Assembly: GCF_003576645.1 (NCBI RefSeq)
Contig: NC_044925.1
Coordinates: forward strand, 1,878,630-1,942,629
Reading direction: 5' to 3'
DNA length: 64,000 nucleotides
Origin: Ipomoea triloba
Lineage: Eukaryota; Streptophyta; Magnoliopsida; Solanales; Convolvulaceae
A program made the position numbers and the translations under genes. The notes under the pieces are model-generated. The model did no database searches. It had not been told where the DNA came from and saw only the letters and a list, made by a program, of their open reading frames with translations. The number at the start of each line of letters is the position of its first letter. Positions within the stretch are counted from its first letter, which is position 1. This document shows, piece by piece, positions 1 to 12,847 of the stretch.

Positions 1-429
1 ATACTAAATTATGATACGCTGAAAAGGAAATGAATAATCAAAGTGCTAGGTAATTATTTTCGCTACAATTCTCTTTCACTTTTAAAGTGAATCTCACTAT
101 CATATTCAACATTCACAATTCAACACTATTCTTTTTTACATTCCTGAAATTCTAATGAATCTATAAAATATAATATAATAATAATACAAAATATTATTAA
201 CATTTTTTCTTGAAAGCAAATATTATTAACATTTAAAATTATTATAAAAAATTATTAACAAAAAGACCTTATGCGTCACTTTTATTTGACCAAACGGATG
301 GTTAGTGGAGTATTATTGTCGATTTGTCGTCATCTTGAGAATAAAGAACGATGTGTGAATGGGCAGGACGTAGCTTTCATCAGATTGGTGTTGTGTGGGG
401 CCCAATGGTGCTTGTGAACCACGTGGATT
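1..429. other. AT-rich intergenic DNA
   Basis: No gene, RNA or clear repeat structure is visible here. The segment is AT-rich with short poly-T and poly-A tracts. Confidence 0.6.
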
Positions 430-1084
430 GGCTAATGCCTACCATTATACGGTATATCATGATCCACAATGCATTGTGGACCATGGTCCCAAAACGCTGT
501 CATTTTATTAAGTAAAGAAATGGTTGCCGTTGAGTCCTAACGGAGCTCTGTAAATGAAACTACAGTTCATCTCAAAAGATACTGCCTTACATTTGTTTTT
601 ATATTATCAAATTAAACTGTAGTTATATCAAAATGATATTGTAATTGTGTTGAAAGGAAACTGCAATGTATATAAAATGAAACTGAATATATAACAGTTT
701 TATATATTTGGGTGTATATTGTCCAATGAAAGTGTAGTTATATTGGAATGATACTGTAGTAGTTGTGTTGAAAGGAAACTACAATGTATTATAAAAGAAA
801 CTATATTTGTGTTGAAAGGAAACTGAATAACATTTTCACATATTTGAGTGTATAATGTCGAATGAAACTGTAGTTATATAAAAAAGAACTGTAGTTGTGC
901 TGAAAGGGAATTGCATTGTATATAAAATGAAACTGAATATGTTAGACACACAGAGTTAACGGTGCGGATCGGAGCCATTTTTGCCGTTTATTTTCATTAA
1001 TCAAAACGACGTCGTTTTGATGCATGGACCACCATGCATTGTGGATCGCGATCCACAGTAAAATTTGTGGGCTAATGCCTACCA
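430..1084. mobile_element. MULE-like non-autonomous element flanked by a 15-bp direct repeat
   Basis: The 15-bp sequence GGCTAATGCCTACCA occurs at 430-444 and again at 1070-1084. Between the copies lie inverted termini containing GATCCACAATGCATTGTGG (left, about 460-480) and its inverted counterpart around 1032-1060. The interior has repeated AACTGTAGTTATAT and GTGTTGAAAGGAAACTG motifs and no coding capacity. An inverted homologous stretch lies at about 21780-22005. The direct repeat is longer than the usual 9-11 bp MULE duplication, so family assignment is by terminus similarity to the other elements in the window. Confidence 0.6.
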
Positions 1085-4000
1085 ATACGATGTGTATTTT
1101 TTAATGGAAAATGTTTCATTTTTTATTTTTTTTAGTACTACCGACTCAATTATAATATACTATATGTTCACGAACTCATGACCTCACAGTTGGGAGAGCC
1201 ACTTCGTGCAATGTAAAATGTTTTCTTTGCCTCCTAGATTTCACATTCTGTATTTTCCCTTTTGATGTGACATTCATTCATTGGTTGCCATAAATTAATT
1301 GACATCATCACTAATTTAAAATAGAATTTAGCTATAAATTAGATGTTGCCATATCATGAGGGATTGATTGGAGGAAAAAAAAATATTAGGGGTCTCTAGT
1401 GTTACTCTTTTTATTAAGTTTCTTAATTTCGCCGTACTATACTTTTAACCTTATAAATTTATCAATCATTATACTGGCGGTAGAGGTACTACTCCCTCCT
1501 CATTGAGGAGGCGGTTGCCTCCTTCGTCTCGACTAGGTTGGATGGAGATCGATATGTCTTTTCCGTCATTATTTAGCATATTACCAAATAATGCATTAAA
1601 AATGTAGTTTTAGTGTGTTTAAAAAAAAGTACTTTATATTTCAAAAAAAAAAAGTACTTTATTAAAAATGTATATTATATCGGTTATTAAGTGGCTCATA
1701 CATGGTTCATGATATAATGATTGTGTGATTACCAATCCAACTATCTTACCAACTGGAATATGTAGTTTTCTTATTTTAACATATATAATTTGTAAATATA
1801 AACTTATTCAAATTAAATCAAATAAAAATTGTATACTAAATAATTATAACTAATATATTATTTTAAAAATATATATATATACTACTACTAATATTATGTA
1901 AATAATGTTGAATAGTGATGACAGATTCCATTGTCACACAAAAAAAAAAAAGTTGAAAAATAATATGTTTTTTTTTTTTTTGGGGTGGGAGGAGAGGGGT
2001 TGCCTCTTTTCGGTAAAAATTAATATTTAATATACATTGAATGTTACTCCGTACAATACTACTTTATAAATGTATCAAGCAAGTCAATGAAGTTTTTATT
2101 CTTTCTTATCTCAATAAAAAGCAATTAAAGGACCAATTGTTAAAAGGATTTTACCTTCTTAAATAAATTGTGTATTTCTAGCATGATACATAGATAATAT
2201 TTGATACTTGTATTACATACACACACAAGAAAATATTCTTTACCTCTATTAACCCATTTATGCCTTCTTTAAAGTTCTTGACATGTTTAGCCATAATTAC
2301 AAGCAAAAAAAAAAAAGAAAAAAAAGAAACACACACACACAAACAAAACAAAAACGAAAACAAAAAAGAAGTTGAGCAGCATGCATGACCAAGAAATTTT
2401 TGTATAGAGTGTCCTGTATTGATTGGTGAATTAAAAAGAACAAAAGATATGATAGATGAACTTCTAACATGATTAGTTGGCGTGTAGGAAACCCACCAAC
2501 AAGTGACTTAACTATTGAAACTCGTTATTACCATCTCCCGTTCTAAGTAATACTGATATAGAAGGCTGTGTAGGCAGAGGTTTGAAAGGTCAATATCAAC
2601 ATCTTGTCATTCAAATATAGCATTGGTTTCAATGTAAGTATAGAAAATAAAATTATTTATTTACTACTAGTTACAACTTTTGATATACAGTAATATTAAT
2701 AATTATTATGAAAGCCGCAACTTTTAACAAAGAAAATTATAAGCATATTTCTAGGACCAACTTAATCTAAGGTGATCATTTTTTTTTCTTTTCTTTTTTT
2801 TTTTTAAATTTATTACTGTGCATTAGTTAACTATCTAGCTTCTTAATTAAACAATCACCCAATTAAAAAGAGAAAAAGGTCACCTTAGCCGGAGCTTGTC
2901 TGACTACGTGAAGAACCCCTAATGTTATTCCTTAGCCCATATGTTATCAAGGACTCATACTGAAAACAAATTAAATAATCTTAATTTGTAAGTAAGTAAT
3001 AACTCTTTATAAGTGATTACGATTTATTTAAACACATAAAATTATATATATTAGTAATTATAATTTATTTTTGATGGCTTGTATATTGAACAATCATTCT
3101 TCATTTAAAAATCATTCAAAACAATCATTCTTCATTTAATTTATTGTATATAGTTAGAACATGCTGTACATTATATTTGTGTATGTGGGGTTGGGCAACA
3201 TGTTTGGTTGCAACGTTGTACCTAATTTATACCAGGAATTGTTAAAAGGCAACATTTTCAATATGAGGAAAGTACACAACTAGACTATTGATAATGAAAC
3301 ATGCATGCATTACATTCTTTAGCTAATTTGTCTCTATATATTTGTCCTATTTACTTTTTATTTTTGGTATTAGGGGTGATACATACATTTTGAATTAAAT
3401 TTTAAAATCGATACATATACATACATACATATGCAATTAATTTTTCACTCCTACGCTGTCTTTTCTCCCAAAATCTTTGTCCATATATTTCGGAAAAACT
3501 TTGTGTTCAAGCTGTTGTTCTAGTTTGTTGATCGTAATTTTGTTTGAGTGCTCAAACTATTTTACCGTAATTCATTTTATTCTGAAAAATTGACGCTACA
3601 AAGCTTCTAGCACCCTTGGTAAGTAGAGAATCGGTATTAAGGAAAGTGTGTTTACATATGACTTGGAATTTCCTTTTTCTGTTCTTTTCTTGGTGTTATT
3701 ATTTTTTCTAAAATTATAATGAGATAAAATCGACTTATTTTCCTACATTTCTTTCATACCATTTTATGGATCAAAAAATTGTGGCATAAGATCTTTTGCT
3801 CAAAATAAAAGTATTAGAATTGAGAAGTGTAAGGGAATATACACACACACACCCTTTTTCTGAGTTGGTATGGTCATAAAGGCCACTTTAGGGTGGAGGG
3901 TGCTCACTACTATTCCTATTAATCTATTATTATGGCACTTTAATTATAAGTGCTGCGAAATTGAATCCAAAAAGACAAGAAAATGGTCCCCAAAAATGTC

Positions 4001-4389
4001 ATTTCTCATCCTCCTCCTATTGGCATCAAGTCCAAGAAAGACCAATTGTCATATTCATATCTCGGTACACACCGAGAGACTTATAACTAACAGTACATAC
4101 GTAACTAATCGCCTAACTATGTCATCAATGACTCCACCATCAAGATTCGTTGTTGTGGTACCCTATTTAATGAAAGAGTAATCGTGTCATCACACTACAT
4201 AGTAATTGTCAACAAATATTTAATTATCACATCAAAACTTATTTCTCAAATGTACAAAATCTTGGGATTTTGACAAAAAAAAAAAAAAAAAGGAGTTGGC
4301 ATGTGGTAAATAATACAAAAGAAAAAGGAATAAAAGCTAACTTCATTTGTTGTTTTTCTAATTTTAATATTTGTATGTTTGATATGACG
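1085..4389. other. Intergenic, AT-rich; no gene recognised
   Basis: This segment contains poly-A/poly-T tracts, a short CA/CAAA-rich stretch near 2330-2365 and an (AC)n run at 3840-3852. A partial antisense SINE-like motif (tRNA B-box type, 'gagagccacttcgtgc') lies near 1175-1212. Open frames here are short and low-complexity. Confidence 0.55.
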
Positions 4390-4745
4390 CCATCCTGAAT
4401 ACAATATAACATATTCATAGTATATATACTTAACAATTATGTCAATACTGATTGTGATAAGGTTCGAATCTAAGACCTTCCTTATGAGAATCAATGAATA
4501 AGTTAAGAATAATAAATAGTTAACGGAATATTCTGTTACTAAAGTTTATACTGACGGAAAGCGGGGGTATTTAGAAAAAATAAATGATATAGTAGAGGGT
4601 AAAGTAAAAAAAAAAAAAACTAAAATCAAATTAATATGAACCATTCATTTCAAAAACAATTGGGCCGACATTTTTTAGTTCTCATTATAGGCTTAACTTT
4701 ATATTGACTCTTATTAGATTTATTTAGTAGATAGATATCACTTGG
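4390..4745. repeat. Dispersed repeat, copy 1 (partner at 27060-27365)
   Basis: About 330 bp here align with 27060-27365 in the same orientation. They share blocks such as AATCAATGAATAAGTTAAG and TTGACTCTTATTAGATT. The copies have diverged by many substitutions. No coding capacity or clear termini were recognised, so the class is unknown. Confidence 0.6.
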
Positions 4746-4810
4746 AATTGCAAACTCCCTTTATCTAGCACAAATCGAGCTACGACACTTTTGACCTTAT
4801 AGTCACATAT

Positions 4811-5061
4811 TGTTGGGTGTCAGTTAGGTCGGCCAAGTTCAACTCCTTGATTCGAGATGTGACGTTATGGTTTACTATGAAGGAATGTGGTTAAATAATG
4901 GTTACTTTCCACATACTTAACACCAATTGGTTTTAAGAAGGATATAACATCTAGATAACTAAATAACTCTGTGGTTAAGCGTGTTTGACTTAAAAGATGG
5001 GTGACCTACTGAGAAAATAAGTATAGTGCAATGCTGAGATTCATCAATTGATATCAGAGCC
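4811..5061 (+). mobile_element. Cassandra-type TRIM: LTR with 5S rRNA-like core, plus primer-binding site
   Basis: The LTR begins TGTTGGGTGTC at 4811 and ends ...ATTCATCA at about 5046. It is followed at once by TTGATATCAGAGCC (5048-5061), which resembles the initiator-Met tRNA primer-binding site TGGTATCAGAGCC. Inside the LTR, GTGGTTAAGC (4971-4980) and GATGGGTGACC (4996-5006) match the A-box and C-box regions of the 5S rRNA internal promoter. The spacer between them is 9 bp shorter than in 5S rRNA. A homologous LTR lies at 37036-37283. Cassandra elements are known as terminal-repeat retrotransposons in miniature whose LTRs carry 5S sequence. The 3' LTR is absent or too decayed to define. 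Confidence 0.75.
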
Positions 5062-5999
5062 AGTCCAGTCCCGAATAGAATAGGCATATGTTGGCCAAGT
5101 CCAGTATCAATTGTTGAGTTGTTGATCTTAATCTTTAAAAGTTCTCTACAATATTACCAACAAAAATTCAAATTGATCCATAAAAGACAAGTTTGCCACC
5201 AGATTTCATGGAGTGTTAAATGGGCCTATTCATGCTAAGCCCTAACATTCAGCATTAGCAGTTGGGCTATTTCTCCTCATCGAATTGGATCAGAAACAAG
5301 GCCCAGTAATGCAAAGGATAAACATAACCATTTCATGGTTTCTAAACATGGTATGTGGCCACTTACAAATGGTACATTTGATAGTTCTTGGCTTCTTGCT
5401 AGCCGTTGATATTCTTAACTGAGAAAATTACAAAATAAGTATCTATCTTGATTGACTAAATTTTTTTATAAATAATATATCTATAAACAAATTAGACTGT
5501 GGCAAACATATTTTATGATATCTAGTGGTTGGCAATTACTCACAATAATATTTATTTATAAGTTAAAAGAAAAATCATTAGAATCACATGTGTATATTAA
5601 TTAAGACCGTATCACAAATTTTAATCTATGAGACAAGTCGAATCTATGATAGTTGTTTGTCATGTATGATAAAAATCATAATACTTATTACAAAAAATTT
5701 AATACCAATTTGAAATAAATAAACTGTTACTTATACTTAATAGATATTGTAATTTTTACATGTGAAATTGTGATACTATTTAGGATAATAAAATGATTGT
5801 TACTAATGATAAATATTGTAATATTTATAACTAAAATTTAGATACTTACAAAGTGTAATTCTAATGTAAATATTGTAATATTTATATGTGAAATGTTATT
5901 TATGAAAGAAATTGTAATATTTATGTTAGAAAATTTAATATCAATTTGAATTAAAAATAAATCGTTACGTAGGATAGATATTTATGGTAAAATTACCCA
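5062..5999. other. AT-rich intergenic DNA
   Basis: I see no gene or RNA here. Short motifs of the type 'aaatattgtaatatttat' recur between 5740 and 5990 as low-complexity repetition. Confidence 0.5.
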
Positions 6000-6126
6000 T
6001 GTGACCAGTTGAGCTACTCATGCAGTATCTGTTCATAACTAATCAGCATTGCTGCCACTGAGGCTCGAACCCACCACCTCCTGTATAAAGGAAAAGGTTT
6101 GATACCACTGAACTACAAGGTCCTTG
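6000..6126 (-). mobile_element. tRNA-derived SINE (minus strand)
   Basis: Read on the minus strand, an A-box-like TAGTTCAGTGGTATC (6101-6115) precedes a B-box GGTTCGAGCC (6062-6071). This is the order and spacing of a pol III tRNA-type promoter. The element is closely similar to the SINE at 56701-56855, which has a target-site duplication. The 3' limit is uncertain. Confidence 0.6.
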
Positions 6127-8103
6127 GCATAAAATACTAAAAATATTGTTTTACTATATACAACAATAAATATTTATAGTAATCATATTGAAATTATTGC
6201 TCGTGGTTTAGGGCAATGGACTTCTTAATCTATATGCAGCCTAACGCATAATGTGATAATGAAAACTATTTTTTTTCCCTTTATCCAAGACCATTAAATT
6301 TATTTTATTTATTTTAATTTAATCCTTTTCATCTTGGATCTCAGAATTCCCATGTTGCATCACATGATTCTTGGCAATGTAATCTACAACACTTGGCATC
6401 CATCCACATGTTGACCAAATGCATCATCACCTTAGCTTCCATATATAACATTATTTGTGTTACTTCAACTACTTTGAAGTTTGACCTAGACTTCTTACCA
6501 CCCACTTTTCATGATTGGCCTTCCTACCTTTCAAAGATTTAATTTTCTCCTTATTTTTATTTTATTTCTATGGTAATGCATTGATATTGATATCCATACA
6601 AGGTTAGAAAAGTGATAAAAAAATTCTAATACTTTGACCGATTATCGAGAAGATTTTTAATTCAGATTTTAAAAGTGGTGGAAAAATTTATTTTTGATCG
6701 AAAATCTTAACTTTTTGACCATTTTTAGGTCGGGTGATTGAAAATCTGTAAATTTTCAATAATAATATTTTTCAAAAATACGACTAATTTAGTTAAGTTT
6801 CCGTCAGGTCTCATTTACGATAACTTTCTCAAGGACATATTCAACACTTCTTTCTAGGTTTCTCTTTTTAATAACCCAAATAAAAATTAAAAACAAAATT
6901 ATTATTTTCATCTTTTAAAATTATCTTGTAATGTTCACTTTTTATTGATGGGGTATTTTACTATAAAATTACGCAATAATAATTTTACATTCTTCACATT
7001 TAAAATCCAACAATAATAATGAGCAAGTCATTTTAAAGGTTAACTTCAATGGTTAAATGCTCATATATTCGAGATTTATAGATGCAACTCTGCTAGTGGA
7101 CCACATAAAGTTGAAAGTGACGGCAAATTCTGTCATTTTACCACCAAAGTCTCCATGTATCAAAAAAAAAATAGGACATATAGTCAAATAATAATTTTTT
7201 TTCAAATTTTATTTATTTTTCAAATTTGATAAGTATTTATTTCAGCCTTACCTAAGCATATATAACAATTATCTATGAACAACTGTTTAGTTGAACCTAG
7301 GGTGTGGTTAAGTAGAAGAGACTCATTTATCCTTCCCTAAATTAAAAGTTCCATTCTTAACTTTGGGTATGGAGTATCCTTGAATTTCCAGGTAAGTTAT
7401 TTCACCCATTAAAGATGTATATGATTCAGTGAGGGATTAGATGATTAGTCACCGTGTTCGACGATAAAAACTTGGAACTCATAAAAAAATAATCGACTCA
7501 TGCATGTGAGAGAGTAATATATAGTTCATCTATTAGTTACAGTCTTACAGACCCATGTGACAGGTCATTGAACTCATCAAAACAACTCGCACACCTATCA
7601 ACATACGTTTAGTTGTAAATCGATATACATGTTCAGTCCATGTCTATCAACATGCTTTTAGTTGCAAACCCATGCAATAGGTCATGAGAGCCAATTAAAA
7701 AGTAATTAGCTCGCATACTTGAAGGGGATTGAAGTGTGTTTAGCATATAATCATCTACATAAAACGTAAATATGTAGTCAATCTATTAGTTTAGACGTTT
7801 AGTTAGGTGTGATTGAGATTATTTAATTGTTATTATGTAATAGAATATAATGTAACGCACAATCAAGCTGATATGAATTCCTTGAAATATGAGATCCGAT
7901 GCAACTAACAGGGATACTAAGTTAGGTTGCTTATCTTAATCATACATTAGAACATACTCCAGCATGAAAAAAAGGAGAGTATTTTTTGGAATTTGAAAAT
8001 GTCAAAATTTCTTAAGAAGCAATGTATGTAGACAAGGTTTATTTTACTCCAATATGTAGTGAAATTAATAACTTGCTTCTGCCGACATTTTAATTTTCCC
8101 AAT
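6127..8103. other. Intergenic, AT-rich; no gene recognised
   Basis: There are no credible coding regions. A weak duplication with wording like 'cccatgtgacaggtcat' / 'cccatgcaataggtcat' occurs between about 7530 and 7700. Confidence 0.5.
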
Positions 8104-8335
8104 GTGCAGTCCAACTATCAGCTTAGGCTTTTAGTTGAGATGGAGCACATGATTCAATTTGGTATCAGAGCCATGCAAAAAGATCATGGGTTCGAATCTC
8201 CGCGTCACCCTCAAAAAGAGACTTCCACGTGTTGCGCTCGGAAATCCACCGCACACGTTGAGGGGGCGTGTGAGCATACATATAATGTGTGCAGTCCAAC
8301 TATCAGCTTAAGCTTTTAGTTGAGATGGAGCACAT
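8104..8335 (+). mobile_element. Minimal TRIM retrotransposon: two short LTR-like repeats around a Met-tRNA PBS
   Basis: The direct repeats GTGCAGTCCAACTATCAGCT... occur at about 8103-8150 and 8289-8335. The left copy is followed by TTTGGTATCAGAGCC (about 8158-8172), a standard primer-binding site for initiator-Met tRNA. Just before the right LTR (TGTGAGCATACATA, about 8267) is a purine-rich TTGAGGGGGCG, which fits a polypurine tract. The internal part is about 100 bp and non-coding. The left LTR is 5' truncated relative to the right one. Confidence 0.65.
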
Positions 8336-9493
8336 ACTTTAATTCCCAATGTCTCCAAACAACTGGTGCGTTTCAGGATTCGGTTCAATGTTTTTCAATT
8401 TCAGTTTTGATATCGGTATTAAAAAAATGATACCATTTAGTTTAGCATTATAGTTTGGTTTGATATCGGTTCAGAATTAGTTCGGTTAAAGCATATTCGG
8501 GTTCTTCGTAGTAAGACGAAGAAATCGATATATTATACGCTTAAAACCGATACTGGGTGAACCAGAAATTGATTCTCAAAGTAGAATTTAAGTTAGAAAA
8601 TGAGAGTGGGAAGACTTAAATCAAGCACTTGTCCCACACTGAAAATACAAGAGGATTATATTTGCACCACTATATATATATATACAAGACCTTTATAGAC
8701 AGAACTTGAATTGTATTGCAAATAGCTCTCCTATGCAAAATGTTTGCAACATCGCAGTGTACTGATCAGGAAGCTAAGGCCATAGGAAAAACCAATTTTG
8801 CTTTAGATGATTTGCTGATTTCTTGACCAATAATCTCTCTTTATTTTACTTTCTTCTTTTGTGGTTTATTAAAGGGGTGTTTGGTTTGTACTTGGGTAGC
8901 CTTGGCAGTCACGATCAGAATCAGAATATGTAAAATTTATCAATCATATTGTGGAGTTGAGATTACAAGAATATCAATTATGGTTGCAAAATATTATTTG
9001 AGAAAAATGTTGTAATGAATTATTTTCAACAAATATATTGTGTAAACGAATTGAATGTATGAGTAATGACGATTACCTAAATGTCAAGCAGACAGCATGA
9101 AGAGAAAAGATAAGTCGACTTGATATTTAAAGGCAAGTAGGTCCATTATTGGAGAAATTTATCCTTTTTACGCGCTTATAAGACATGACAAAATATACAA
9201 TAAATAAATAAGATAAAAAAAATAAGATAAAATAGACATGTCAGTTTATAGAAAATCTCATAGAGTGTTTTTATCGTGAGACCGTTTCATGGATCTCTAT
9301 CGGTGAAACCGGCTAGTCAGGATATAAATGTAATATTTGTACTAAAAATTGTAATACTAATTAAGAATAAAGTGTTTGTAATTTATAAAGGAAAGTGTAA
9401 TACTTTTAAGGAAAAATATAATACTTTGCTCAACTTACTCCAACAACCAATCTTCACCTTCCTATGTTCGTCCTGTGTTCTAGCTCATTTGTT
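8336..9493. other. Intergenic DNA; no gene recognised
   Basis: The segment is AT-rich. A phrase 'atcgtgagaccgtttcatggatc' near 9271-9293 resembles the termini of the GTGAGACCGTCTCAC MULE family seen at 47.3 and 55.5 kb, but no second end was found. Confidence 0.5.
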
Positions 9494-9885
9494 CGTTATA
9501 TCGTGGACCATGGTCCACAATGCATTGTGGACCATGGATCATGGCTGATACTGCAGTTGTGTTGAACTGATACTGTAGTTGTGTTGAACGGATACTGTAA
9601 TTGTGTTGAAAGGGAACTGCAGTTGCGCGAAACAGAGGTCGTGTCATCCGTTTGAAACTGCAGTTGTGTTGAACTGATACTATAGTTGTGTTGAACGGAT
9701 AGTGCAGTTGTGTTGAAAGGATACTGCAGTGGTGTTGAACGGATGAACAGTCTCTGTCCCGCGCAATTGCAATTTCCTTTCAACACAACTACAGTATCTT
9801 TTCAACACAACTGCACTATCCGTTCAACACAACTGCAATATCAGACATGTTTATGGTCCACAATATAATTTGCGCTCAAACATTG
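9494..9885. mobile_element. MULE-like element with TGTGTTGAA-type internal tandem repeats
   Basis: The left end GTTATATCGTGGACCATGG (about 9495) is inverted-similar to the right end at about 9860-9882 (ATGGTCCACAATATAATT). The interior is built from degenerate ~21-bp repeats containing ACTGCAGTTGTGTTGAA on one half and their reverse complement on the other, so the element can fold back. The open frame on the minus strand is only a translation of these repeats. A related unfilled sequence, CTCATTTGTTTGAGTGC, lies near 10100. Confidence 0.6.
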
Positions 9886-12837
9886 AGTACGCAAGTAATG
9901 GTTGTTTATTAGGAAAGTTACAGTCTGGGTATTAAACTAGTGTTGAATGCCATGTTAATTGATATTAATTTTGCATCTCCTATTTAAGCGTAGTTGAGCA
10001 GCAAATTTTAGACACAACAAATCCTACGTTTTCAACTCTCATCAAAACTCTGCTCAACTTACTCCAAAAACCTTCCTGTGGTCTAGTTCGTCGGGCTCAT
10101 TTGTTTGAGTGCTAAAACATTGAGTCGTAGTATTATCTTGAAAAAACCTAGGCTACAATGTTCCTAACACCTTTGGGAGGTAGCAAATAAGGTTTTAAGG
10201 AAAGAGTGTCTCGCTCGACTCGTACTAACACCCGAAACCTGATCTTTGCTTGTGCTTGTATTTTTCCAAAAATAATTTTTTTCGCAAGATTATTTCGTTA
10301 CACCAGTCTCACACAAATTTTTGTTAATTTTATAATATTGTGGGTTACGATGTTGTGCATTATGCTTTACCGAGCATAGTTCATTGATTGTCCCAAAAAG
10401 AGAGGCCACGTATGTGAAATATGATTCTCGTATCTAAAGATCACGAGTTTAATTATGCTTTACAAAGTATACGACATTATATATAACTTCAAAGAATTCT
10501 TTGACTATTCTAAAAGAGGTGGTCAAATAGATGGAGCATGATTTTCGTTTTCAATTCTTATTTCTAATTAGCAATTAATTCCCATTTAAGTGGCTTTCAC
10601 TTTATTTGTAAATGAAATTCATTATTTATAAAATAGCTTTTTTTTAATTAATTTTATTCGTTATTCATTGAGTCAAACCACTAAATTAATTAAATCCACA
10701 AAAATTTGACAAATCCGTTATTTACCAAACATGATCATATTCTTACTTGAAAATAACAACAATAATAAATTAAAAATATAGAAATGAATAAATAACTTAA
10801 TAATCATTATTGAGCATATAATTTATTTGGCTTATTAATTTAGTTTGAATATACTTAATTTGTCTAGCTAGCGGTGTCATTTTCACAATTATTTGTTGGT
10901 TTACACTTTTCCATGATAAAGTCCTCTTTAATTGCTATTTAGGTTCACAAAAAAAATAGTATTAATCAGCTCAACAACTTCTATCTACATCATCCAACAA
11001 TGTTGACTAAATGGTTTTATTTTAATTGAAATAATTATTATCATTGAGCAATTAATTTATATCTTGGTGTTAGCTATCATAGTTGGTACTGCATTTGTCT
11101 CCATTAAAATAAATTAAGGATGCGAGTTGAATGTGCACATGTAATATCAAAATTGTGTGAAATATGACAAATCCACAACCAAATGGTTGACTTCGTAACT
11201 ATTAGGTTACAAGTTCAACTTCCAATTGAGGCAGCTTACCCGGTGACTTAACTTATTTAATTTAGTCATTCTGGTAGATGTCTTTATTTTAGACAAAGAC
11301 CTAAACAATACTAATATAGGAAAATGACAATTCGAATGAGAAATTGTCGTTTTAGTTATTCATATCATATTTTTGCAAATTAATATTATCTTAATTGATC
11401 CAAGGCTTGTCATTATACTCTCCGATTTTGCAATTGGAGTACATTTAGGCAAGTTACTCATTTCTATATGTGTGAGGTTGTACAATGAAAAAAATTGTAC
11501 TTTTGTAATCAATTACAAAAATAATGAATACAATAGTAGTCCCTATAATAATTAAGAGAGTACTGGATTATAAAAATGGGGGATGAATAGCGAAAATGGT
11601 AGTTTCCCATTTGAGTTATTAAGTAAAAAGAAAGAAAATCAAACTAAAAGTACAATTTTGCCATTGTTTGAAAATTAGTTATTTTTTATGACACATCTGT
11701 GGCTCTCCTTGAGGAAAGGTCGTAGGATCGAACTCTAGTGATGAGGTATTGACTCTTAGGGATGCAAAAAATAGATTGAGAATGCTATTTTCTCCCATGA
11801 ATTTCTCCTCCCATATTTTCCCAATAAATTGACTTAACCCATCACTAATTAAAAAAGAAATTTAGTTTATAATCAAATAACGCCACATCATGAAGGAAAG
11901 GGTGTAAGAGAAATAAATGAGGGTATGTAGCATTACTTTTAAAAAAAATAAAAAATCTCAAGGGATCATTTTTTTAGGTGGGGAGAAGGGGGAAGATAAT
12001 ACAAGAATACAAGATATAAGACATTGCAGTTTAAACTAAATTTAATGTTTTTAATAGAGAAAATCATGGTCAAATAACAGAGACTTCATTGGATTATTAA
12101 ACCTTAATATATAAACCATAGTCAATAATTAACATTAGTGATTGTCATTATCAACGTTATTGTACTTGACTTTTAAACCTATTTTGAAGCAATGGGTTGT
12201 CCATTTTAGTATTTATATACTGATGTACTTGTACAGTTACACACTTACACCTGTTAATCAGTCAATGGCTTAGAATTTCTTTATTTTTTAGCATTTTAAT
12301 ATTCTGATTCTATTCTACAATTATACATTGCCTGTAAGAAGCTTTCAAGCATATGTTCTCATTGCAGAATGCAGACGAGGATTAATGACTTTTTTTATTG
12401 GTTTTTATTGTTTCATTATATAAGTCTAATATTCAAGTTAATTAATGCATCATTTAATATATTAACTTAGTTGAATTAATTCCCAATAAAACATCTCAAT
12501 TAATGTAATGTGTAAATACATAAATTTTATTTATTAGGAACGTTCAACAGTTCAAGTGAGAACAACACATTTAAATGCGAACGAAAAATGTGTTACGTAA
12601 AACTACAACGCGCATCCGATAATATGTAAAAAATGCAACTGAAAAAACGTTCAAATTTTAAAAGTGCACCACACAATATTATAAAGTATATCCGTCCTCC
12701 ACTTGTATTTTTACATATCACTAGGTACACATGTTTGCAGTACACTTTTATATATGATCGGATATAATTTTGCATGATACACGTCCACGGATAAACGCGC
12801 ATTTTGATTTGATCCACTCAGTATTCATTGATGCAAA
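9886..12837. other. Intergenic, AT-rich; no gene recognised
   Basis: About 3 kb with no coding region or RNA gene that I can support. A segment near 10040-10160 duplicates wording seen at 9425-9490 ('caacttactccaa', 'ctcatttgtt'). Confidence 0.5.
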
Positions 12838-12847
12838 ACTGAAATAA

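Noticed and set aside
3870..4181. 103-codon plus-strand frame
   Set aside because: No family resemblance, weak start context and no exon partners; it looks like a chance frame.
6000..6126. Possible tRNA gene (A- and B-boxes)
   Set aside because: No acceptor-stem complementarity or anticodon arm; a family of similar copies, one with poly(A) and target-site duplication, shows it is a SINE.
9496..9786. 96-codon minus-strand frame with repeated FNTT motifs
   Set aside because: It is a direct reading of the TGTGTTGAA repeat within a MULE-like element.
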